NCBI GenBank assembly: GCA_964036045.1
Contig: OZ038389.1
Coordinates: forward strand, 65,018,453-65,082,452
Direction of reading: 5' to 3'
DNA from: Eutreptiella sp. 'Long Island Sound 2002'
Taxonomy: Eukaryota > Euglenozoa > Euglenophyceae > Eutreptiales > Eutreptiaceae
Length of the DNA stretch: 64,000 nt
Shown here: positions 1 through 11,400 of the stretch, piece after piece
How the letters are laid out: each line of letters begins with the position of its first letter
How positions within the stretch are numbered: the stretch's first letter is position 1
Notes under the pieces: model-generated
Seen by the model: only the letters and a program-made list of their open reading frames with translations
Database searches by the model: none
Told to the model about the DNA's origin: nothing
Made by a program: the position numbers and the translations under genes

Positions 1-73
1 AAACCCAACCTTGACTCTAACACCCACCCCCAACCCTCAGCCTACTCCTATCCCTACACTTAACCCTAGCCCT
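1..73. repeat. Degenerate CCCTAA telomere-like tract
   Basis: The first bases are runs of variants of CCCTAA and CCCAACC, ending in TTAACCCTAGCCCTAATCAAG. The same motif closes the following repeat unit near position 1240. This suggests telomere-associated sequence, but it is too degenerate to be an active telomere array. Confidence 0.5.
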
Positions 74-1238
74 AATCAAGACTGAATATTGGGACCGAGC
101 TGGTGGGGGAAGGAACATTACATATGAATGGTGAGGGACACCAATGAGTCACACATTGAAGGCCGTTGACAAAGTGGAATTAGCTTGCAAGTGATCCCCT
201 TCACCACAAGGCCCACTTTCAAGGCTTTTGTGGACTTGTGAGGGGCCAAAATGCCCCAAAATGGCCTCAAAATGGGCTCATTTCACCCGTTTGTGCACCC
301 CAAATGGTGTGGGATGAGTTTTGGAAAAATGCGTTTTTGACCCATTTTGGACCCATTTTTGGTCCCAAAACAGCGCATCTTCAAGGCATTTTGGGATTTT
401 CGGAGGACCAAAATGGGCCACCACAAGCTCAAAACAGTCCAAAAACACTTGCTTTAGCATCACACACGGTCTAGGATCATTTTTGAGAAAAGTCATTTTT
501 CTGCCCCATTGGACCATATTGACCCATTTGGGCACCCACCTGTTTGGGCTTGAGCTTGCAGCTTGCCGCAGCCTAGTGGGCCTGGGTACGGGGGTCTAGG
601 CGTCCATTTGGGCAATTCTGAGGCGTGGAAACCACAAAAAGTGGGGGGTTGCGGGTGGACTAGGTGCCCTCGGAATCGCGTTTTCAGCCATGTAGCCAAA
701 GATATGGCCTGCTCTTGGTTTGTGGCTGTCGCCAGCCAATCTGCACAAAATTTGGGGCTTCTGGGGGCCTTTTTGGGCCGTTTCCGGGACATATGGTGGA
801 GCCAGAGGGCCGCAAAGGGCTCGTTGACATGGGAAAGTCAAGCCGCACATGGAGTGTACCCACACTTTCCCTTTGTTTGGCCGTTTTGAATGGGTTCTAG
901 GGCTGTTTTGGCCCAAAAAATGGCTGTTTTTGGCCCTAAACTGCAGTTTTTGAAACTGAGGTCCGCCACTTGCGACACCCATTCCCGGCCGCCACCGTTG
1001 AGTTTCTGGCTCATACTTTGTGTGGTTGTCCCTCACACCCATAGGTATCATCCACCAAAATTTCAGCCGAATCCGAAGCACCACGACGGAGTTCTGATTT
1101 TTCCCCATTTCGCGCGTGCTGCTTGCTGCTTGCTGCTGCTTGCTGCTTGCTGCTTGCTGCTGCTGCTGCTAAACCTGGTAGGTCCACCCTAGACCCTAAA
1201 AAGGGTTATAAAACCAAGACTGGTTCCACCAGCTCGGT
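74..1238 (+). repeat. Subtelomeric-type repeat unit, related to the 52-55 kb units
   Basis: The unit begins AATCAAGACT followed by GGACCGAGCTGG. It ends in a (CTG/CTTG)n tract (about 1118-1170), then CCCTAAAAAGGGTTATAAAA and CAGCTCGGT. The same order of landmarks (ATCAAGACT, GGACCGAGCTGGG, GCTGCTGCTTGCTAAAAC, CCCTAAAAGGTGGTGTAAAA, CAGCTCGGTAA) defines four units of about 600 bp at 52041-54776. This copy is longer (about 1.16 kb) and diverged, with similarity seen mainly at its ends. Open frames inside it show no protein-like composition. Confidence 0.65.
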
Positions 1239-1293
1239 GACCCTAGCCCTAACCCTAGCCCTGGCTCTCACCCTAGCCCCCCCCCCCCCCCCC
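1239..1293. repeat. CCCTAA-like tract running into poly-C
   Basis: CCCTAGCCCTAACCCTAGCC continues into a C homopolymer of about 18 bases at 1276-1293. With the tract at 1-73 it brackets the subtelomeric unit with telomere-like sequence on both sides. Confidence 0.5.
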
Positions 1294-2257
1294 AAGGGGC
1301 CTCCGGCCAACAGTTAGTTGGGGGGGGTAGTTGGCGTCCAGAACCGAGGGGTCGCCCCCCCCGGGCAAGAGGCCAAAGGAAACAAGTTGGGGAAAGACTT
1401 TGTGTGAAGCGTATGGGCGCCGGCGTGGGAGAGGACGCCAAGGGGCAGAAGCAGCACTCGTGGGCAGGCGGACAATTCACTCATTCTCACCTGCGGAAAA
1501 TACTTTTCCCAGTGGTTTGGGACGCGCAATGCAAACAATTATCGCTAAAACATAACATCCGTTACTCTGAATAGGCCTGGGCTTAGGCCAGGGTGAAGCG
1601 ATCTGTTCTGTGGCGACGTACATGCGTCATGTGCGCTGTGCATCGTGAAGGTGGCAGCCCCCCCCCCCCCCCCCCACCCACCCAAAGGCCTCATGGCGAT
1701 GTGTGGCAGTGGTCCGGAGCCATACGACGGTGGAAGGGTCCTGCCAGTCACCCCTTCCAGGCATGTGCTTCAGGCGGGGGGGGGGGGTTAAGCCCCCCCC
1801 CCCGACACGCACACACTCATTGCAGTACACCCCAACGACTTCCCCCCCCCCCCTCCCATGGGCCCCCCGTTTGTTTTGTAACCGCCACCCCCCACCCTCC
1901 AACCGCGTCTCCATCCGCCAGTAACCGCCTTGGCACACCTCGCCCCATCCACCTCCCACTCCCACTCCTAAGGCATTCTGCACGATGCCCACCATGGGAA
2001 GGGGCCCCTGCACTTGCGCCCCTCGCGCAGCGCTAGGGCTGTCCTTCAGAACCCCCATTTTCCTTTGGTTAAGGACAGCCCTTAGGAACAGTCGTCTCTC
2101 GCCCCTTCCCCCGTTACTACACAGCGCCGGGCCCCGGCAGTCCTGGCAGCCGAGCTCCCCATCACTGTCCACAGGTACGCGGACGCCGGCAGTGGGGCCC
2201 GCACTGACGAACGGCCCCGGGCCCTCGCGAGTGCGCGCCTTGGCACACGCCCCCACG
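1294..2257. other. Region upstream of the methyltransferase, C/G-tract rich
   Basis: There are several poly-C or poly-G runs (about 1658-1675, 1777-1802, 1844-1855) and no recognisable gene. From 1985 one frame is open into the methyltransferase first exon and would add a 91-residue Arg/Ser/Pro-rich N-terminus starting MPTMGRG. That could be an organelle-targeting extension or simply 5' UTR. The sequence does not decide between them, and a CCACAGGT acceptor-like site lies within it at about 2174. Confidence 0.35.
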
Positions 2258-2430
2258 ATGGCCCCGGGCGGCGCTGAGCAGACGGGGCCTCGGGTGGCGC
2301 TGCCGGATCTGCTGTGCCGCATCCGGGGGCCTGCGGAGAGGAATTTGGCGGTGCGTGTGACGAAGGACGCGGAGCGGCAGTTACGAGGGGGACACCCGTG
2401 GCTCTTTCAAAACTCTGTCAAGTCCGTCAG
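2258..2430 (+). CDS. rlmI-like: Methyltransferase exon 1 (start, PUA region)
   Basis: This exon encodes residues 1-57 plus two bases, from MAPGGAEQTG to the family motif HPWLFQNSVKSV. Donor is CAG|GTCTGT. The next exon supplies the T completing AGT (Ser). The ATG at 2258 is the nearest start before the conserved region; one upstream in-frame start (1985) remains possible. Confidence 0.85.
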
Positions 2431-5400
2431 GTCTGTGTCCTTCAGCCGCGGGGTCCTAAAGGCGGGGGGAGGGGTGGGGGCTGGGGCTGGGGTCGGGGGC
2501 TTTGGGGGGCCTGGGCTCGAATGCGACCCCCATCGGGAGTCGGGAGGGTCCGTTCCGCCCCAACCGCTTCCGTCCTCTCTCAACCGCCTCCAACCGTTTT
2601 GCAACCGCTCGATTGGGTCCCCAGCCGCTTGGCCAACCACCAGTAACCGCTTTTGCCACCGCCCGTGAGAACGCCTCTCCGTTTCCTTCCATGAGCACCG
2701 GTCTGGTCGGGGTTCGGGTGGCACTTTCGCCGGTGGTTGGCCTGGCCACTTGCTCTGGCAGGACCGTATGGGACGTGCCATGGCCTTGGGGGCATTACCC
2801 CCCCCGTCTCCCGCGCATTCGACACGGGTTGTGCTACATAATACCCCCCAAGGGCCGCGGTTGGCGGTCAACCGCTTGTGACTTCCATTCAACCGTCAGT
2901 GACGCGTCAACCGCCGTGGCTTGCTTGCCAACCGCCGTCCGGTCTCGCTCTCCAGTCTGTTGAGCACTGGAGAAGTACCGTGCGCGGTGCACGTGTCGTG
3001 GTTGTTCCGCGGACCTCGACACACCTCCAGAATTTCACTGCGAACACCCCAAAAGCCCCAGGCGCAACAGTTTTCGGGGCTCCAGAAGACCATGTGCCCC
3101 GGGTTCCTTCAAAACCCCTACGCAGTGGGTGCACAGTGCCCGCGCAGTGCAGGTATAGCCCACTGTGCTTGACCGCTCCAATGGCCACAGCCGTTCTCTG
3201 TCCCACACGTTCCACCCCCCCTCAACCTGAACAGTCCCTTCCCCTGTCTCACCCTTTTGCCTCAGCCTCAGGGCTTCTTTAGAATAATTAAAACCCAAGG
3301 GGGGGGGGGGGACCCCTCCCCCAAAACCCCCTCCCCCCCTCCCCAGACCAAAGTGACCATCGCGGGAAAAAACGAAATTTACAATCGGGAAAATCTGGTC
3401 AGGCCATTTTTGGTACACCAAGTTTTGTGTCCAAAACCCCCTCCCCCCCTCCCCCCCGCTGCTCAAAAGAAGCCCTGCTCAGCCTCGCACGCATTCACAG
3501 TCGCGAAGGGGCCGCGGGTGATTTGGCGGTCATATTCGATACCAAAAACCGCTTCTTGGCCATCGGCCTTTACGACCCAGAGTCCCCGATTCGAATCCGG
3601 GTCCTGCACTGCGGGCCTCCCACGACCATCGACGCAGATTTCTGGCACGACAGACTGCAGTCGGCGGCCGCTCACCGCGCCCCTCTGGCATCCTCGGCGC
3701 ACACCACGGGGTACCGCTGTGTGGCTGGGGAGAACGACGGGCTCCCGGGGCTGGTGCTGGACCGGTACAGCGACACCTTCGTGTTGAAGCTGTACACGGC
3801 CGCATGGCTCCCGCATCTGCAGGCGCTGGTGCCGGAGGTCGCGAAGGTCTTTGCTCCGGGGCAATTGGTGCTGCGGTACGCCCGGAATGTGAAACAGGTA
3901 CAATGGCATCCTCGTATCAGTGTGCAATGCGACCTCCGACCCCCCCCCCCCCTCCCCCTCACGCCCCCCTCGTCCACGCAGTCGGCCCAGATATCAAGCC
4001 TCCACAAAGTGAGGGTGTTGGCCGTGGGTTGGCCACCCCGTTTTAGGGGCAGCAAGCGACTCATGTGTGCCCAGAGCAGTGACGACCTATGCAGTCATGC
4101 AGGAGGGTCACCACCCCAAGGACTGTATTACCAGAGCGGCAGGAGCCCATGCGGTTCTACAGGAGGGTGCACGGACCTTCTTTTCCCGTGGCAGCAGCAG
4201 CCCCGAACCCCCCCAAAAAAAAAGAGAAGTGCGCAGGGACGAGAAAGACAACCGCAAGTGCAGGATACCTCAGCAACAGATGGCAGATAGAAACGGACCA
4301 ATGGACTGCATTACTGCCCCATGCCCAAGAAGAGTCAGACAGTATTCCCCGGCATTGCTGTGGTCCAGAGCACAGTACCATTCTGCTGAGTCCATGAAGG
4401 GTCCGGGTGGTGCTTCTACCTCAGTACATACATGCCACTTATCTAGTGCAGGCCCAGCATCAGAGGGTTTGCTGGCCCGCCTTGAGAGGGCACGGAAATC
4501 AGCCCAACAGCAGAGGGAACACGAGCCGAAAACCGAGCTCGATGTGAAGGCAAACAGGCAAAGGAGCGCAAGGGAAGAAATAAGGGGACCGGTGGGTCGG
4601 GCGACGGGGCATTAGGAGCCAAAGCTCTCGCAGCAATTTCTACACTGACTCGGGGGTTGTTGCGGGGCGTCCAAAGACTTCCCCTGGGAGATCACACTGG
4701 CTAATCCCACAAACATGAACCTAGGTCAAGCTGTGAAAGGGTGTTTTCCCGCATGCACACACACACACACGCACACACGTGTCCATACAAGCCCTACCCC
4801 AGGTATGAGTTGAGGTCAGGTGAGGTGAGACCTTGAACGTCCTCCAGGTCGAGCGAACCATTATCCTCCAGGTCGAGCGAACCATTATCGTTATGAGGGC
4901 TCTGGGGTTTAAACCGTGGCTGCCCAGCTGTTGCACTCGTGCCGTGCCAGGTTGGTCCGAGTGTTCGTAACTCAGTGTCTGAACCAGGTATTTCTAGTTT
5001 AGGTGTCAGGTGTATGACAACTGAGCTACGCGACCTCTTCTTCTTGCCTACCCAGGTATGACCCGGTATCACGTCTCGTACAGCCTTTTGCTGCTGTGCG
5101 ATGCCTGCTGTCGCTTCAGAATGGGGTGTCCTCCTCAGCAGCTTCATTGCATACACCAGCAAGCAGCTGTTGGCACATGCAATGCTGACCTGCTCAATCT
5201 TCGGACTGGACACTGCCATTGTTGTCAGCGGGGAGCAAGGGGCTCGAATGGCGTTGCTTGTACCTTCGTTCCAGGGATGAGGGTGGCTCCTTGTTGTGGT
5301 GCTGCCCTACGTATCGTTGCCGTGTCTTCCCATTGTCGGGAGGGGCTGTGTAGGTTCCGGCATAGAGACGGACCACGGGGGGAATGTGGCATTTTTAAAA

Positions 5401-8400
5401 AAGCACACGGTGTTTGGGTCTCTTCAGAGAACTGCCTCCTCAGGGCCGCCAAAAGAAAGGGACAAGGTCAGGGGGTAGGTGAGTGTGGTGGTGGGGGCCG
5501 GCAGGAAGGTACCTGAGGTCATTTAGGCCACCGACGAGCCTTTTTTCTTCTTGTGGTGTGTGCTGATCGCCTCTTTGCACAGGTGCCATGGCTTCGGGAG
5601 TGGGGGTCGTGAGGCAGCACATGCACTCAAAACGCCGCCCGTGGGAATGAGAACAGTCTTGGGTTCTTGAAAAAGGCAAAAAAAAGGCCCTTCGAACCCG
5701 AAACTAGCGAAAGTATAGGCAACGTCGCCCCGCCCCCCTACGCAGCGTAAAGCACCACAGGAGCGGCGTACTGGTCCGTCTCTGTACCAGAACCTACACA
5801 GCCCCTCCCGACAAAGGGCAGACACCCCCACGACAAGAAGACACCCCCATCCCTGGAACGAAGGGTGCAAGCAATGCCATTTGAGCCCCCTCTGCAGCAC
5901 ACAGCGCTACAGGATCGGCATAGCAGTTTCTTTCCACATCAGAACCCCCCTCCCCCTCCCCCTTGGACCCACACCTCCCCTTAAGTGATTGGGGCAAAAC
6001 TTGTTTGGGCCTTTCGGCCAACGAAAATTTTTCTCCGGCGCCTTCGGCACACGTCCATTTAGGACAAAAATTTTCTTCAGCGCCGACTAAAACTCAGGAT
6101 CAGTTGCGGGCCCCTCCCCCCAACAACAGGGCAACACCAGAACGACACACGCCCCGCCATCCCCCCTGCTGTCCCAGGTGAGCACCACAGCAGACGGATA
6201 TCTTTCTCAAACCCCCCGCTTCACAGCCAGGCCTTTGCTTAGTGATACTGGGGGCGGGGGGGTCAAATTAGCCCCCCGGGATTTTGGCTGACCCACCCAC
6301 CCACCCACATCAGAAAATTTTTCCTCAGGATAAAAATGAAATTTATCAAAGGGGCCCGAACTTAGAGGTCGATTTTAGGTAAACAAACTTTTTTTTGGCC
6401 TCTGACCCCCCCCCCCCCCCATCCCCCCCCCCCGGTATAGTATCAACCAGCCACTAAGCAAAGGCCTGTTCACAGCCCCAGTCTAGAGGCACACCTTTAT
6501 CCGAGTGCGTGAAACCAGAACCACCAACCCGCAGACCAACTCCGTCTTTTTGGTTTGACGCCCCAGTCACACACACACCAACTGAAGCAAAAACACAGCG
6601 TTGTACATGGGAGCCGCCAACCAGAAGTGCAAGCCTGGGGGCTACCAGGGAGGGCCCAGGGGATGTGGGGGCGGGCGGACTGGAGGGAGCTTCGCTGCAT
6701 CCGTCACCAGCTGGAACCAGCGGTCCCGAAGCTCAGAAAGGTCCAGTGAGCTGCACTAGGCTGGGGATCTGGGAGGTGGTGGATGGAATGGTGATGGGGG
6801 GATGCGTCGACGACACGGGCCGGGCCAGTATCGCCCCCTCCACCCACCCACAATGCACCAACCCGCCATTACCCTGAACACCCACACGTACCAACCAGCA
6901 CACTCATGTAGCCTTTCTGGCAATCCCCCCTTCCCGGGGCATACGGGAACAAAGCAGCGCGCAGAAGCACGCCCTCAGCCCCAGGGCCATCGTTGTCGCA
7001 ATTGGGTACCGAACCAGCCCTAGGCTGCTGGCGATGGCGGTGCAGTGGGCGCCACAGGGGCAAAGGCGGAGAGGCAACTGTCCCATTCTCACCTGTCAAA
7101 GCGCGTCTCCTCACAACTTCCTCCAAACTCGAACAAGCGCGCACATCCGGAATTGAAAACGACACACTCACTAAAGCCTTTACGGCAAACCCCCCTCCTC
7201 TCTCCTCCCCTCTCCTCAGACGTGCCGGCGACCCACAGGTCATACAAGAGACACGGCACTGCACACTGGTCGTACTACACGGTCACCAAGCCAGCCTTCA
7301 AGGAACCCCCAACCCAAATTCACATTCTCCCGCTCTGGCAAGTTCTTCCGGCGTTGCCCTCGGAATTCTTGTTCACTTTTTGTTTTGTCGGTTCTTGTGC
7401 CCCCTCGGCGCCTTCCCTCTCGCTGTTTCAGGCGGCCACGGACGCGGGCCTTCAGGAGGGCATGTCGTTGTTGGGCCCCGCTGTCACGAGCCCCGTGCAG
7501 TTTCACGAACACGGGCTGACGTTTGAGGCTGATGTCATTCGGGGGCAGAAGACAGGGCACTTCTTGGACCAACGGGACAACCGAAAGACCGTCGGTTTGA
7601 TTGCCTGCAGTGCGCCGACCTCCTCCGTGTCTGTGCGCTCTGTGAACCCTCAGGGCAGTGTCATGGGGGCACGCGGGGGTCCAGCCACCGGAAGTGCCTT
7701 CCCTCGACGCACAAGACTCGCAGTGTACCATATATGTCCCCAGTTGCTCACGGTTAGTGGGCCCCTAAATCGGGGGAAGGTGCATGCGACCTTCTGCGTG
7801 ATACCATTCCGGGCGGCATTCCGGATGCGCACGGATGGTGTCATTGATTCCTATGCTGTACCCCGAAAGCAGGAGAACTGTAGAATCTGACGATGTGGTG
7901 GTGCCACTTCAGCATGTGGTCATGGTGGCCGGTGTAGCTGCATCAGCATCATTTCTGAAAGAACAGCTGTTTCTCACTGGGTTTGTCACGCTTTGGTGAG
8001 CGTGTGATGAGCGTGACATGGGGCCTGTCACGCTTTGGTGAGTGTCTGATGAGCCTGACATGGGGCCTGTCACGCTTTGGTGAGTGTCTGATGAGCGTGA
8101 CATGTGAGTGTCCCATGTCACGCTCATCAGACACTCACCAAAGCGTCACCGTTCGGCAGGCGGTTGCGTAGTGGCAAAAGAGGGGGCATGGGGGCCTGGG
8201 TCGGAGGCAACCCCCCCCCCCCCCTGCCGCCCTTTCGAGGGCCCCCCCGGGCCCCAAGTTAGTGCGGACCTGTCGGGTATAGACCACCTGAGCGATTTGT
8301 AGCGCTGAGGTCCCCGTGGGAGGGGGAGGATTGACAGGCACAGAGCAGTGGACACAGAAACACTTATCTTGGTGACGAAGCTGAGGATGTTCTTGTCAGG

Positions 8401-11400
8401 CTCTACTCCTTTCCCCACTGCTCTGCAGGGGAGCTGGCGAAGGGCTGCCGAGTGCTGGACGTGTTCTCGTGCACCGGGGGCTTCGGGGTCCATGCGGCTG
8501 CCGGGGGGGCGAAGGAGGTGCACAGCGTCGACATCAGTGCCCAGGCCATCCGGAACGTGGAAGCCAATATGGCGCTGAACGCCACGCTCAATCCCAGAGT
8601 GGCCGCTTGCAGGCATTCGACAAGCGTTGGGGATGCCTTCGAGGTCGTTGACGCCCCCCCTCCCGCACGACGTTTTGGGGGTGAGGCACCGGAATCCGAT
8701 GCCCTGTCTATCCCCCACAGGCCCGTGCCCCGTCCCTCCCGGGACATCACATTCCCGCGCTTGTACATGACCCCTGACGACACTCTCTCGCATGCATTAT
8801 CGGCCGCCCACCGCAGGGCTGATCGGGTTCACATCACGTGACAGCCGGAGTGTTTTCCCTGTAGTCAGTGACCGGGACCATGACAAATTTGTAGGAGCTT
8901 TGTAGGGACCCCCTGTGTTTTTCTATCGAAAGTTGTTTTCCAACATTTTTCATTGGATTAATGTTTTGCTGGAAGAACTTTATGTTGGGGAAGCATGTTC
9001 TTGGGAAATGTATTTCGGAAACATTGTTATTGGACATTTTTTTATCAGTTAGATTTAAATGTATAACTGTGTCATACCCTTTGGCCCATCACTTGTGGTG
9101 AAGCGCACCCTCCAAGCCTTCACGGTTTGGGGAATGGCTGAATGGCGGCCCCTGCCAGCGCTGGCACAGGAGTGCACGCCACGGGGGAAGCAGCCCGCAA
9201 TCGTGAGGCGCGAGACAAAGATTTCCCTCTGACCCCCCCCCCCGCCCCCATTCCCATTGCCCCCAGCCCTTGCCCCCCCCCCCCTCTCCAACATAACCTC
9301 GACCCGCCCGCAGGTAACACACAACAGACGCATTACTGGGGGCCCTGGCTGGGAACCCGCCCGCCACTGGGGGCGTTGAAACGAGGACCTGGGCCCTCCC
9401 GACCCTCCGACCTACGCCCAACAGGGGGCCGCATCCATTTGTGGTCGACGAGTGGGACCACAACAACACGACGGCCCGTTGGCTTCATGTGTCTGCCACA
9501 ATGTCCTGCTTTTTGCTTCGGTTGTTGTTGTTGCCGCCCTCACGCGTCGTGTTGACGGGGAAGTTCAATGGTACCGGAACACAAATATCTGTACCTCCCC
9601 CCCCCCCCGTCCCATGGGAGGGGGAGGCGTTTGAAAAGCCGCACGATGCGGTGATGAGGCGGCGTCTGGTCATTTGATCACACGGCCGTTGGCGGTGGAT
9701 GGCACATCGACTGGACACCCCTCGAGGGCCCGTTGAGCAGTGCACAAATGATGGATGTCTTTGCAGTCCCCCCCCTCCCCCCGCGCGCACATGTCAGTGC
9801 TGGAGTCGGCAAACCCCCGCATGGACTCGGAGTGTGCATCTGGATGCACCTGGTCAACGGCACAGGCAACAGCCCGACCCCAGGACAGCCGACCCCGGAG
9901 TAGTCAAGTCATCCGGGGGCTCCGTTGACACAACCAAAACAAGTTCGGACCCCCAGAGGGTCAGACTGAGCAGTGGCGAGAGGCCAATAGGCGCCGCCAA
10001 AGGCAAACAATCTGATACCGAGGCCTTGTGCCACCCCCCCCCCCTCTGGAAACCAAAGGCCCTTTCAGGCGGGGGGTTCAGTGCACCCCGGCGCTTCTGG
10101 ACTCCGACCCCCACGATGCCGTGAAGGGGGGGGGAGGGGCTACCGGGATCACAAAAATGGTGCGTTGTTCATTGAGGAAATGGGCGCGGCGGCGGCGGTG
10201 GTGGTGTGTGTTTTGGGGGGGGGGGGGGGGCGACACAACGCGCAACGCGCAACATTGGGCCGATGGTGGCGACCACGATCCTCTTCTTGGGAGGCCCTCA
10301 CACGAGCGTTGCCGCCCGTTGGGTGCGCTGTGGGGCTCACTGCCGCCCCCCCCCCCCCCACCCCCAAAACAACAACCCGGGGCCACACGCCGGTGGGAGT
10401 GCAGCGCCGCTGATGCGTGACGCTTCTGGTGGTCCGCAACCCCCTCATGTCACATTTCTGCATCGGAGCACCCTCCGGACTTCATTGTGAGGCCTTGCCA
10501 GTGCCGGCGTGGGAGGGAGGCCACGCCGCAGAAGCACCACTTGTCAGCAGAGGGCTGTCGTCCGACTCTCGTCCACCAACGCCCCAACAACACTTTCCCC
10601 CGGTGGCTTGGGGCATGAAGACAATGTCCTCCCGAAAACCCAAACCCGTGCGTACACCCGGAAGCACCGACCAGCACACCCACTGCCCACCCCCTCCCCC
10701 TCTTTGTGGCACCCCGGAGCGCCTGTGCTCCCTATAGTGTGCCCACCGGCGACCTTGTGCTGAGCATTCGCCCTGCTCGCCCAGGCCAGTGCCTTCCCTG
10801 TGGGCTGTGGTCTTACCTCCGCCTCCGTGGTATCAGCACTCACGGTCACGGCGGTGGTGTGGTTGCACCTCGATGAGTCTCGGCGCCGGGCGAGAGGGCC
10901 CACCGATGGGCGACACCCGCCGAGGCGTACACCCACAGGGTTGCAAGCGCATGCGGCGTCAATGGCCGGGGCAGTGCAAGTACGCGGTCACCTGGGGCAC
11001 GGCCGAAAGCAGGACACCCCCCTGCAACACCCCCGCCCCCCCCCCAACCGCTGGTCCGCCAACGCCCCCGCACCGCCGACGCCAGTGACCAACCAAGAGG
11101 GGGAAGGGGGGGACACGGAAACGCAGCGAGACATGTGGTAGACGACCTGAACGCGGAGGGGAGTGTACATCAAAAACCGTAAGACGAACCCCGCATTCAC
11201 CAGCACAACCCCCAGTACGCCAACTGCCGGGCTCCGCTAATGCGGAAACAACACCACAAGGAACACAGGCCGCAGCGGCCGTCAGAAAGCATTGACCCGA
11301 CGCAGCACGCGAAGGGAAGAACGGGTGACTGTCCAGGGCCCCGTACAGAAACAGCAACCCGACGGAATGTCAAACGGGGGGCGGGGGGGCGGGGCGGGGC

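Larger units (their letters stand above)
3898..7431 (+). other. Methyltransferase intron 2 (3.5 kb, transposon-rich)
   Basis: GTACAA...TGTTTCAG. It contains a tRNA-derived SINE, an inverted duplication and a 241-bp hAT-type MITE, each listed separately. At 6018-6080 a motif like AAAATTTTTCTCCGGCGCC recurs in imperfect form. No open frame here resembles a protein. Confidence 0.75.
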
